Shown here: positions 35,782 to 43,147 of the stretch, piece after piece
How the letters are laid out: the number at the start of each line of letters is the position of its first letter
Numbering within the stretch: the stretch's first letter is position 1
Program-made: the position numbers and the translations under genes
Notes under the pieces: generated by a model
Seen by the model: only the letters and a program-made list of their open reading frames with translations
The model's database searches: none
What the model was told of the DNA's origin: nothing
From: Herbiconiux sp. VKM Ac-1786
GTDB taxonomy: Bacteria; Actinomycetota; Actinomycetes; Actinomycetales; Microbacteriaceae
Direction of reading: 5' to 3'
Length of the DNA: 64,000 bases
Assembly: GCF_015350805.1 (NCBI RefSeq)
Contig: NZ_JADKSG010000001.1
Span: 186,001 to 250,000 of the forward strand

Positions 35782-36686
35782 GAGGCCTGCACCGGCTCGT
35801 CCTCCCAGCGGCCGTAGACGAGCTCGGTGTTCGAGGAGATCTGGGCGGCGAGCATCGACACGTCGGTGCCGAGGTGCGCGGCCATCGCGCGGAGGGTGTG
35901 CGGGATGAGGTAGGGGGCGTTCGGCCGGCCGCGGTAGGGCATCGGCGTGAGGTACGGGGCGTCGGTCTCGACGAGGAGGAGCGCACGCGGCGCGGTCTCG
36001 AGGGCCTCGCGGAGGTTGTGCGCGTTCTTGAAGGTGACGTTGCCGGCGAACGACATGTACCAGCCGTTCTCGGTGCAGATGCGTGCGAGCTCGGCGTCGC
36101 CCGAGAAGCAGTGGAAGACGGTGCGCTCGGGGGCGCCGACCCGCTTCAGTGTCTCGATCACCTCGGCGTGGGCGTCGCGGTCGTGGATCTGCAGCGCGAT
36201 GCCGTTCTCTTTCGCGATCTCGATGTGCGCCTCGAAGGAGCGGTACTGCGCCGCCCGACCCTCCTCGCCCGTGCGGTAGAAGTCGAGCCCGGTCTCGCCG
36301 ACGGCGCGAACGCGCGGCCAGCCCGCCAGCTCGGCGATCTCGGCCAGGGCCGCGTCGAGCCCGCCGGCGGCGGCGTACTCGGGCGCCTCGTTCGGGTGCA
36401 GCGCGACCGCGGCCAGCATGCGCGGCTCGCGGGCGGCCTGCTCGGCCGACCAGCGGCTCGTCTCGAGGTCGGTGCCGACCTGCACCACGCCGCGCACGCC
36501 GACGGCCGAGGCCCGGTCGAGGTGCTCGCGGTAGTCGATAGGGTCGGCGGTGTCGGCGATCTCGAGGTGCGTGTGGTTGTCGTACACCGGCACCACGAGC
36601 GCCTCGGGCAGCGGCGGGTAGCTCTGGTCGCCGCGGTCGGAGGGCTCGCGCGTGCGCAGGTGGTCGGGCAGCTCGGGCGAGGTCAC
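35778..36686 (-). CDS. TatD family deoxyribonuclease/hydrolase
   Basis: 302 residues. Metal-dependent hydrolase with the TatD set: VYDNHTHLEIAD (first His pair), GEIGLDF-like VGETGLDFYRTGEE, LQIHDRDAHAEVIETL, FHCFSGDAELA, VETDAPYLTPMPYRGRPNAPYLI. GTG start at 36686 overlaps the metG stop (GTGA), and its own stop overlaps the rsmA start, giving a tight metG-tatD-rsmA operon that is widely conserved in Gram-positive bacteria. Confidence 0.94.
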   Translation of the reverse strand: MTSPELPDHLRTREPSDRGDQSYPPLPEALVVPVYDNHTHLEIADTADPIDYREHLDRASAVGVRGVVQVGTDLETSRWSAEQAAREPRMLAAVALHPNEAPEYAAAGGLDAALAEIAELAGWPRVRAVGETGLDFYRTGEEGRAAQYRSFEAHIEIAKENGIALQIHDRDAHAEVIETLKRVGAPERTVFHCFSGDAELARICTENGWYMSFAGNVTFKNAHNLREALETAPRALLLVETDAPYLTPMPYRGRPNAPYLIPHTLRAMAAHLGTDVSMLAAQISSNTELVYGRWEDEPVQAS

Positions 36687-38251
36687 GAGGCCTCGACCTC
36701 GATGCGCGGGAAGAGCGCCTCGAGCGGTTGCACGCGGTCGCCGCCCTGCCACTCGAAGGCCGAGCGGATGTTCTGCTCCTGCACGGTGCCGACGCCGGAC
36801 AGCGCCGTCCACAGCTTGGCCGCCGCCTCGGGCACGACCGGCGACAGCAGCACGGCCAGCGTGCCGAGGCCGCGCAGCGCCGTGCTCAGCACGGTGGCGA
36901 GACGGTCGGCGTTCGCCGGGTCTTTCGCGAGGCCCCAGGGCTCCTGCACGGTGATGTAGCCGTTGAGCTCGTCGACGAGCTCCCAGATGCGCGCGAGCGC
37001 CTCGTGCACGGCCAGGCGCGAGATGGCCTCGTCGGCCGCCGCCGTGACGCGGCGCTCGGTGTCGCGGATGGCGAGCTCCGCATCCGTCACCGACGCCTCG
37101 ACCGCCGTCGGCACCGCGCCGTCGAAGTAGCGGTTCACCATCGCGACCACCCGCGAGGCGAGATTGCCGAAGCCGTTCGCGAGCTCGGCCTGGTAGCGGG
37201 CCGACAGGTCTTCCCACGAGAACGAGCCGTCTTGCCCGAAGCTGATGGCGCGCATGAAGTAGTAGCGGAACGCGTCGGAACCGAAGGTGTCGGTGATCTG
37301 CTCGGGCGCGATGCCGGTGAGCTTCGACTTCGACATCTTCTCGCCGCCGACGAGCAGCCAGCCGTGCCCGTAGACCTGCTTCGGCACCTCGAGCCCCGCG
37401 GCCATCAGCATGGCCGGCCAGATGACGGCGTGGAAGCGCGCGATGTCTTTGCCCACGATGTGGGTCGCCGGCCAGAGCCGCGCGAACTTCTCGTCGTCGG
37501 AGCCGTAGCCGGCGGCCGTGGCGTAGTTCAGCAGCGCGTCGAACCAGACGTAGACGACGTGCGACTCGTCCCACGGCACCTTGATACCCCAGTCGAAGGT
37601 CTGCCGCGAGATCGACAGGTCGGTGAGCCCGCGGCGCACGAACGACACGATCTCGTTGCGCACGCTCTCGGGCTGCACGAAGTCGGGCCGCTCTTCGTAG
37701 AGGTCGAGCAGCCGCTGCGTGAAGTCGCTCATGCGGAAGAAGTAGTTGCGCTCCTTGAGCAGCTCGACCGGCTTGGAGTGGATGGCGCAGACCAGCTGCC
37801 CCTCGTACTGCCCCGTGCCGTCGACCAGGTCGCCGAGCTGCTTGTACTCCTCGCAGCCGACGCAGTAGTACCCCTCGTACTCGCCGGTGTAGATGTAGCC
37901 CGCGTCGTGGAGTCGCTGCAGGAACAGCTGCACGTTGACCTCGTGCCGCTCGTCGGTGGTGCGGATGAAGTCGTCGTTGGAGATGTCGATCGTCTCGAGC
38001 AGCGGCTGCCAGGCCTCGGCCACGAGCTTGTCGGCCCACTCCTTGGGCGTGACGCCGTTGGCGGTGGCGGTGCGCAGGATCTTCTGCCCGTGCTCGTCGG
38101 TGCCCGTGAGGAACCAGGTGTCGTCACCGGCCTGCCGGTGCCAGCGCGCGAGCACGTCGGCGGCGACCTCGGTGTAGGCGTGCCCGATGTGGGGCACGTC
38201 GTTCACGTAGAAGATCGGCGTGGTGATGTAAAAGGCGGAGCCGGCGGACAT
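36683..38251 (-). CDS. metG: Methionyl-tRNA synthetase
   Basis: 522 residues. Class I synthetase: HIGH at 21-24, TGTDEHGQKI, the zinc knuckle region YYCVGCEEYKQL, WFDALLNYATAAGYG and the KMSKS loop near residue 305. No C-terminal tRNA-binding (EMAP) domain, which fits the short actinobacterial form. I start at ATG 38251 because TAGGAT ends seven bases upstream; another ATG three codons earlier (38260) lies within that element. Confidence 0.96.
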   Translation of the reverse strand: MSAGSAFYITTPIFYVNDVPHIGHAYTEVAADVLARWHRQAGDDTWFLTGTDEHGQKILRTATANGVTPKEWADKLVAEAWQPLLETIDISNDDFIRTTDERHEVNVQLFLQRLHDAGYIYTGEYEGYYCVGCEEYKQLGDLVDGTGQYEGQLVCAIHSKPVELLKERNYFFRMSDFTQRLLDLYEERPDFVQPESVRNEIVSFVRRGLTDLSISRQTFDWGIKVPWDESHVVYVWFDALLNYATAAGYGSDDEKFARLWPATHIVGKDIARFHAVIWPAMLMAAGLEVPKQVYGHGWLLVGGEKMSKSKLTGIAPEQITDTFGSDAFRYYFMRAISFGQDGSFSWEDLSARYQAELANGFGNLASRVVAMVNRYFDGAVPTAVEASVTDAELAIRDTERRVTAAADEAISRLAVHEALARIWELVDELNGYITVQEPWGLAKDPANADRLATVLSTALRGLGTLAVLLSPVVPEAAAKLWTALSGVGTVQEQNIRSAFEWQGGDRVQPLEALFPRIEVEAS

Positions 38252-38258
38252 GCTGACC

Positions 38259-38264
38259 ATCCTA
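38259..38264 (-). promoter_or_regulatory. -10 element of a leaderless metG promoter
   Basis: TAGGAT, seven bases, ATG at 38251. It contains part of the alternative upstream ATG and so argues for the later start. Confidence 0.5.
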
Positions 38265-38271
38265 AAGGGGG

Positions 38272-38354
38272 CGGATGCCCGTGCCGGCCCGTGTGACGGG
38301 CTGTGGAGAGGTGCGCGCGCGTTCGCGGTCGTGGAGGAGCGGAGCGGGCATCCG
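38272..38354. repeat. Inverted pair of the recurring heptamer
   Basis: CGGATGCCCG (38272-38281) and CGGGCATCCG (38345-38354) are perfect reverse complements, with a 63-base loop that holds a smaller stem GCCCGT/ACGGGC. The right arm lies five bases after the stop of the quinone oxidoreductase gene, so it could form the base of its terminator. Confidence 0.65.
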
Positions 38355-38359
38355 GAGCC

Positions 38360-39280
38360 CTACTCCATGCGCAGCACGATCTTGCCGGCGACGTGCCGCG
38401 TCGCGAGGTGCTCGTAGGCCTCGGCCACGCGCTGGAGCGGGTAGACGGTGTCGATCACCACGCGGAGGGCGCCCTCGGCGACGAGCTCGGCGAGCCGCGC
38501 CAGCGTCGGTGCGCCGCCGCCCTGGGCGTTGCCCTCGGTCTTCACGCCCCGCGCCGCCGCCGCCGGGTCGGCGACCGTGTCGATGCGCTCGGGCGCGACT
38601 CCCAGGGCGAGCGCCAGGTCGACCGAGCCGCGGCCCGCAGTGTCGATGAAGGCGTCGACGCCGTCGGGGGCGAGCTCGCGGAGGCGCTCCAGGGCGGCAT
38701 CGCCGTACTCGACCGCCTCGACGCCGAGCTCCTCGAGCAGGCGGTGGTCGTCGCGACGGGCGAGGCCGATGACGCGGGCTCCGGCGAGCCGGGCCAGCTG
38801 CACGGCGAACAGGCCGACACCGCCCGTGGCGCCCGCGACGACGAGGGTCTCACCGGACGCGACCCCGACGGCCCGCACCGCGGCGACCGCGGTGGTGCCG
38901 GCGACGTAGAGCGTGGCGGCCTCCTCCCAGGTGACCCCGGCCGGCTTCGGCACGAGGTTCTCGGCCGGCACGACGGTGTGGGTCGCGTGGGCGCCGCGGC
39001 GGTCGCTGAAGCCGACGACCTCGTCACCGGCCTCGACGCCGGTGACGCCCGGGCCCGTGGACTGAACGCGGCCGGCGAGGTCGCTGCCCTCGCCGCTCGG
39101 GAGGGTCGTGGGGAAGATCTCCTCCAGCCGTCCCTCGCGGATGGCCGCCTCGCCGGGGTTGATCGACGAGGCGACGACCTCGACACGCACCTCGCCGGGG
39201 CCGGGCTCGGGCCGGTCGACGTCGACCACCTCGAGCACCTCGGTGCCGCCGAACGTCTGGAATCGCACTGCTGAAGCCAT
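38360..39280 (-). CDS. Zinc-independent quinone oxidoreductase-like NADP enzyme
   Basis: 306 residues. Medium-chain dehydrogenase of the quinone oxidoreductase group: VRFQTFGGTEVLEVVDVDRPEPGPGEV, the GroES-like half, then the NADPH-binding AATLYVAGTTAVAAVRAVGV and VVAGATGGVGLFAVQLARLAGA. No zinc-cysteine cluster. C-terminal AEAYEHLATRHVAGKIVLRM is typical. Start at ATG 39280, after TAGGCA and seven bases. Substrate unknown. Confidence 0.88.
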   Translation of the reverse strand: MASAVRFQTFGGTEVLEVVDVDRPEPGPGEVRVEVVASSINPGEAAIREGRLEEIFPTTLPSGEGSDLAGRVQSTGPGVTGVEAGDEVVGFSDRRGAHATHTVVPAENLVPKPAGVTWEEAATLYVAGTTAVAAVRAVGVASGETLVVAGATGGVGLFAVQLARLAGARVIGLARRDDHRLLEELGVEAVEYGDAALERLRELAPDGVDAFIDTAGRGSVDLALALGVAPERIDTVADPAAAARGVKTEGNAQGGGAPTLARLAELVAEGALRVVIDTVYPLQRVAEAYEHLATRHVAGKIVLRME

Positions 39281-39337
39281 GCGTCCCTGCCTACCCCGTC
39301 CGTCCTCGCCCCGCACGGGGGTGGACGGGCACGCGCG

Positions 39338-40159
39338 TCAGGGCCGCTTCGCCGCCAGCGCCGCCTCGTAGAGGTCGCGGCGCGACAGCCCGGTCGCCTC
39401 GGCGACCGCGACGGTCGCCTCTTTCAGCCGCGTGCCCGACGCGACGAGCGACTGCACCTCGGCGAGCGCCGTCGGCAGATCGGCGGCGAGCGCCGGCGCC
39501 CCCGCCACGACGATCACGATCTCGCCCTTCACCCCACCGGCCGCCCAGGTGACCAGCTCGGCGGCGGTGCCCCGGCGTGCCTCCTCGTAGAGCTTCGTCA
39601 GCTCGCGCACCACGGCCACCCGGCGGTCGTCGCCGAGCACCGAGGCGAGGTCGGTCAGCGACTCGGCGAGGCGGTTCGGGGACTCGAAGAACACCATCGT
39701 CCGGGGCTCGCGGGCGAGCATCCTGAACGTGCTGAGACGGTCGCCGCGCTTGCGGGGCAGGAAGCCCTCGAAGGTGAAGCGGTCGGTCGGCAGCCCCGAG
39801 AGGGCGAGGGCGGTGACGACCGCCGACGGCCCGGGGATGACGGTGACCGGCACGTCGGCGGCGATCGCGGCCGAGACGAGCAGGTAGCCGGGGTCGGAGA
39901 CGGTGGGCATCCCCGCGTCGGAGAGCAGCACGAGTTCGCCGTCGCGGGCGAGCTCGACGAGCGACGCCGCCTTCTCGCGCTCGTTGTGCTCGTGCAGCGG
40001 CAGCAGGCGCGGACGGTTCTCGATGCCGAGGCCGCGCAGCAGCTTGACGGTGACGCGCGTGTCCTCGGCGGCGATCACCTCGGCCGACTCGAGCAGCTCG
40101 ACGAGCCGGGCCGAGGCGTCCTTGAGGTTGCCGATGGGCGTGGCGGCGAGGATGAGCAT
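39338..40159 (-). CDS. rsmI: 16S rRNA 2'-O-ribose C1402 methyltransferase RsmI
   Basis: 273 residues. MLILAATPIGNLKDASARLVELL, EVIAAEDTRVTVKLLRGLGI, LLSDAGMPTVSDPGYLLV, VIPGPSAVVTALALSGLPTDRFTFEGFLPRK and ELTKLYEEARRG are diagnostic. It methylates C1402 in the decoding centre. The ATG at 40159 is fixed by the family start; the reading frame happens to stay open another 3.5 kb upstream. Divergent from the mannosyltransferase gene with 57 bases between. Confidence 0.96.
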   Translation of the reverse strand: MLILAATPIGNLKDASARLVELLESAEVIAAEDTRVTVKLLRGLGIENRPRLLPLHEHNEREKAASLVELARDGELVLLSDAGMPTVSDPGYLLVSAAIAADVPVTVIPGPSAVVTALALSGLPTDRFTFEGFLPRKRGDRLSTFRMLAREPRTMVFFESPNRLAESLTDLASVLGDDRRVAVVRELTKLYEEARRGTAAELVTWAAGGVKGEIVIVVAGAPALAADLPTALAEVQSLVASGTRLKEATVAVAEATGLSRRDLYEAALAAKRP

Positions 40160-40204
40160 GCCCCCAGTCTCCCAGCCTGCACGGCGCACCCGGGTCGCCA
40201 CCGT

Positions 40205-40210
40205 TAGCAT
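40205..40210 (+). promoter_or_regulatory. -10 element of a leaderless promoter (mannosyltransferase)
   Basis: TAGCAT, six bases, GTG at 40217. Confidence 0.55.
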
Positions 40211-40216
40211 TGCCCG

Positions 40217-41911
40217 GTGAGCACCGAGGAGCCGACGACCGCGCCGTCCCCGCCCCCCGACGCGCACGAGGCTCAGGATGCTCGCGCCGCAGCCGACGCG
40301 CCGGCCGCAGCCGTGGCCACCGCCGCCGACACTACCGACGCCCCCGCCGAGCCCGCGCTCCCCGTCCGCACCGGATCCCGCCTCGACGACTGGTGGCTCC
40401 GCCTCCTGGCCACCCCCGCCCGCGAGCGCGCCTGGCGCTGGGGCGGCCCGATCGCAGTCACCCTGCTCGCCGCCGTGCTGCGTCTGGTGAACCTCGGCCA
40501 TCCGCACAGCCTCGTCTTCGACGAGACCTTCTACGTCAAGGATGCCTGGGCCACCTGGAACCTCGGCTACGAGGCCACCTGGCCGGCCGACGCCGACACG
40601 CGGTTCAACGCCGGCGAGACCGACATCTTCCAGACGATGGGCTCGTTCGCCGTGCATCCGCCCCTCGGCAAGTGGATCATCGGCGCCGGCATGGAGCTCT
40701 TCGGCCCCGGCGACTCGACGGGGTGGCGCATCTCGGTGGCGGTGGCGGGCATCCTGCTGGTGCTGCTGACGACGCTGATCGCGGTGAAGCTGACCCGCTC
40801 GACGCTGCTCGGCGTGATCGCCGGGTTCCTGCTGGCGATCGACGGGCACGCGATCGTGATGAGCCGGGTGGGCATCCTCGACGGGCTGTCGTCGCTGTTC
40901 CTGCTGCTCGGCTTCGGAGCGGTGCTGCTCGACCGGGCCTGGCACGAGCGCAGGCTGGCCGCGGCGCTGAATGGGAAAGAGAATGCCACCTGGGGCCCCG
41001 CGATCTGGTGGCGCCCCTGGGTGCTCGCCGCGGCGGTCGCGTTCGGCGCCGCCTCCTCGGTGAAGTGGAGCGGCCTCTATTTCCTCGCCGCGTTCGGCGT
41101 CTACCTGATCGTCGTCGACGCCCTCGCCCGCCGCCGGCTCGGCCTGCCGTTCTGGTTCAGCGCCGCGGTGCTGAAGCAGGGCCCGGTCACGGCGATCCTG
41201 CTCGTGCCGCTCGCCGTCGTCACCTACCTCACCACCTGGATCGGCTGGTTCGCCACCACCGGCGGCATGTACCGCACCTGGGCCCAGACCTCGGGCGGCG
41301 AATGGACCGGCGCCCTCAGCTGGGTGCCGCTGGCCGTGCAGAACTTCTGGCACCTCGAGGTGGCGATCTACCAGTACCACGTGGGCGAGAACTCGCCCCA
41401 CCCCTACGCGGCGAACCCGCTGACCTGGCTCTTCCTGATCCGGCCGACGCAGATGTACGTGGCGCAGGTCGACGACTCCGTCTGCGGCGGAACCACCTGC
41501 TACGAGAACATCACCTCGATCGCCAACCCGATCATCTGGTGGTGCGCGACGGCCGCTCTGTTCTACCTCGTGTACCGCCTGGTGCGCCGCCGCGAGTGGC
41601 AGGTCGGGCTGGTGCTGATGGGAATGGTCGCCGGCTACCTGCCGTGGCTGATGTACACGGGCCGCACGGTGTTCCAGTTCTACACGATCGCGTTCGAGCC
41701 CTACATGATCCTCGGGCTGACGATGGTGATCGGGCTGGCGCTCGGTTCGCGGGCCGATCCACGCCCGCAGCGCACCCGGGCACTGGCGATCGTCGGGGCG
41801 TTCCTCGTGATCTGCGTGCTGGTGAGCGCGTGGTTCTACCCGGTGTGGGTCGGGATGCCCGTGCCCGCCTGGTTCCTCAGCCTGCACTACTGGCTGCCGA
41901 GCTGGCGCTGA
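40217..41911 (+). CDS. Dolichyl-phosphate-mannose-type protein O-mannosyltransferase
   Basis: 564 residues, GT-C fold, about ten or more membrane helices. Actinobacterial Pmt transfers mannose from polyprenyl phosphate to secreted proteins. An Ala/Pro/Asp-rich N-terminus of about 60 residues precedes the first helix. The catalytic DE lies in SLVFDETFYVKDAWATWNLGYE; HPPLGKWIIGAGMELFG, VSSVKWSGLYFL-type and YQYHVGENSPHPYAANPLTWLFL are family features, and the pair CGGTTCYEN is in a loop. Overall length is normal. rsmI-pmt adjacency is common in actinobacteria. yeiH follows after one base. Confidence 0.93.
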   Translation: MSTEEPTTAPSPPPDAHEAQDARAAADAPAAAVATAADTTDAPAEPALPVRTGSRLDDWWLRLLATPARERAWRWGGPIAVTLLAAVLRLVNLGHPHSLVFDETFYVKDAWATWNLGYEATWPADADTRFNAGETDIFQTMGSFAVHPPLGKWIIGAGMELFGPGDSTGWRISVAVAGILLVLLTTLIAVKLTRSTLLGVIAGFLLAIDGHAIVMSRVGILDGLSSLFLLLGFGAVLLDRAWHERRLAAALNGKENATWGPAIWWRPWVLAAAVAFGAASSVKWSGLYFLAAFGVYLIVVDALARRRLGLPFWFSAAVLKQGPVTAILLVPLAVVTYLTTWIGWFATTGGMYRTWAQTSGGEWTGALSWVPLAVQNFWHLEVAIYQYHVGENSPHPYAANPLTWLFLIRPTQMYVAQVDDSVCGGTTCYENITSIANPIIWWCATAALFYLVYRLVRRREWQVGLVLMGMVAGYLPWLMYTGRTVFQFYTIAFEPYMILGLTMVIGLALGSRADPRPQRTRALAIVGAFLVICVLVSAWFYPVWVGMPVPAWFLSLHYWLPSWR

Positions 41912-41912
41912 C

Positions 41913-42959
41913 ATGAGCGCGCCGCCCGCCGGTCGGGCGCCCGACCTGCTTCGACGGGTGCTGCCTGGCATCCTGGTCGCCGCCGCCGCGGCGCTCGTCG
42001 CCCTCGCGCTACACCTCGCACTGCCCGCCGTGCCGCTGCTCACGATCGCGGTCGTGCTCGGGATCGTCGTGGGCCAGCTCCCGCCCGCCCAGCGACTGCT
42101 CGACGGCGTGCTGAAGCCCGGCCTCGGCCTGTCGTCGCGGCGCCTGCTGCGCATCGGCATCGTGCTGCTCGGCCTCAAGCTCAGCCTCGTCGACATCGCG
42201 GCGCTCGGCTGGCCCACAGTGCTCGCGATCGTCGCGATCGTGCTCATCACCTTCGTCGCCACCTTCGGTCTCGGCCGCCTGCTCCGGCTGCCGGGCCACC
42301 AGCCCGTGCTGATCGCCGCGGGCTTCTCGATCTGCGGCGCCTCGGCGATCGGCGCCATCAGCGCGGTCACCCGCAGCGACGAGGAGGAGACCGCCACCCC
42401 CGTCGCCCTCGTCACCCTCTGCGGCACGCTCGCGATCGCGGTGCTCCCGGTGCTCCGCTTCCCGCTCGGCCTCTCCCCCGAGCAGTTCGGACTCTGGGTC
42501 GGTCTCAGCGTGCACGACGTCGGCCAGGTCGTCGCCACCGCCCAGATCGCGGGCCCCACGGCGCTCGCCGTCGCCGTCGTCGTGAAGCTCACGCGGGTGC
42601 TGACGCTGGCACCCATGGTCGCCGGTGTCTCCCTCGTGACGAGACGAGCGGATGCCCGCGCCGCCGTCACCCCGGCCGCCCGCCCCGCGCTCGTGCCGCT
42701 GTTCGTCGCGGGTTTCCTCGCGGCGGTGCTGGTGCGCACCCTCCTGCTGCCGCTGGTCGCGGCACCCGTGGCGACCACACTGCTGGACGTCGCCGACGTC
42801 GCGCAGAACGCCCTCTTCGCGGTGGCGCTGTTCGCGCTCGGCACGAGCATCCGCTTCGCGCGCCTGGCCCGCACCGGCTGGCGCGCGCTCATCGTGGGGC
42901 TGGCATCGTGGGCGCTGATCGCGGCGCTCTCGCTCGGCGCGGTCGCGCTGCTCACCTGA
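41913..42959 (+). CDS. YeiH family putative sulfate exporter
   Basis: 348 residues, about ten helices. UPF0324/YeiH: LGIVVGQLPPAQRLLDGVLKPGLGLSSRRLLRIGIVLLGLKLSL, AAGFSICGASAIGAISAVTRSDEEETATPVALVTLCGT and GLSVHDVGQVVATAQIAG. Described as putative sulfate or sulfonate-related exporters; the substrate here is not shown. Starts one base after the mannosyltransferase stop, so co-transcribed. Its last codons are part of a 26-bp tandem duplication. Confidence 0.9.
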   Translation: MSAPPAGRAPDLLRRVLPGILVAAAAALVALALHLALPAVPLLTIAVVLGIVVGQLPPAQRLLDGVLKPGLGLSSRRLLRIGIVLLGLKLSLVDIAALGWPTVLAIVAIVLITFVATFGLGRLLRLPGHQPVLIAAGFSICGASAIGAISAVTRSDEEETATPVALVTLCGTLAIAVLPVLRFPLGLSPEQFGLWVGLSVHDVGQVVATAQIAGPTALAVAVVVKLTRVLTLAPMVAGVSLVTRRADARAAVTPAARPALVPLFVAGFLAAVLVRTLLLPLVAAPVATTLLDVADVAQNALFAVALFALGTSIRFARLARTGWRALIVGLASWALIAALSLGAVALLT

Positions 42960-42988
42960 CCGCCGCGGTCGCGCTGCTCACCTGACCG
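42938..42988. repeat. 26-bp tandem duplication across the yeiH stop codon
   Basis: The same 25 bases (starting CGCGGTCGCGCTGC and containing the TGA stop) occur at 42938-42962 and 42964-42988. The second copy is non-coding, a fossil of the yeiH 3' end. Confidence 0.9.
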
Positions 42989-43024
42989 TCGGCGCTCGTG
43001 CTGCCCGTCGGATGCCCCACCGGG

Positions 43025-43099
43025 CGTCGGTACGGGAGGAGAATCGCGGCGATGGCGCTCCCCGGAGGATATGGCCGCCATTCTCCTCCCGTGCCGACG
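43025..43099. repeat. Palindromic element, copy 1
   Basis: Twenty-base arms (43025-43044 and 43080-43099) with one mismatch, core GTACGGGAGGAGAAT. It lies after yeiH and before the AfsR-like gene. The same arm core is found at 48581-48647 and nowhere else that I saw. It may be a terminator for the mannosyltransferase-yeiH operon. Confidence 0.8.
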
Positions 43100-43135
43100 T
43101 GCTGCGGGGCGCGGCAGGCGTGGTGGCGGGGAAAG

Positions 43136-43141
43136 TAGGCT
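43136..43141 (+). promoter_or_regulatory. -10 element of a leaderless promoter (AfsR-like gene)
   Basis: TAGGCT, six bases, then GTG at 43148. A GTG directly adjacent at 43142 would leave no room for a transcription start, so the second GTG is preferred. Confidence 0.55.
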
Positions 43142-43147
43142 GTGCGC

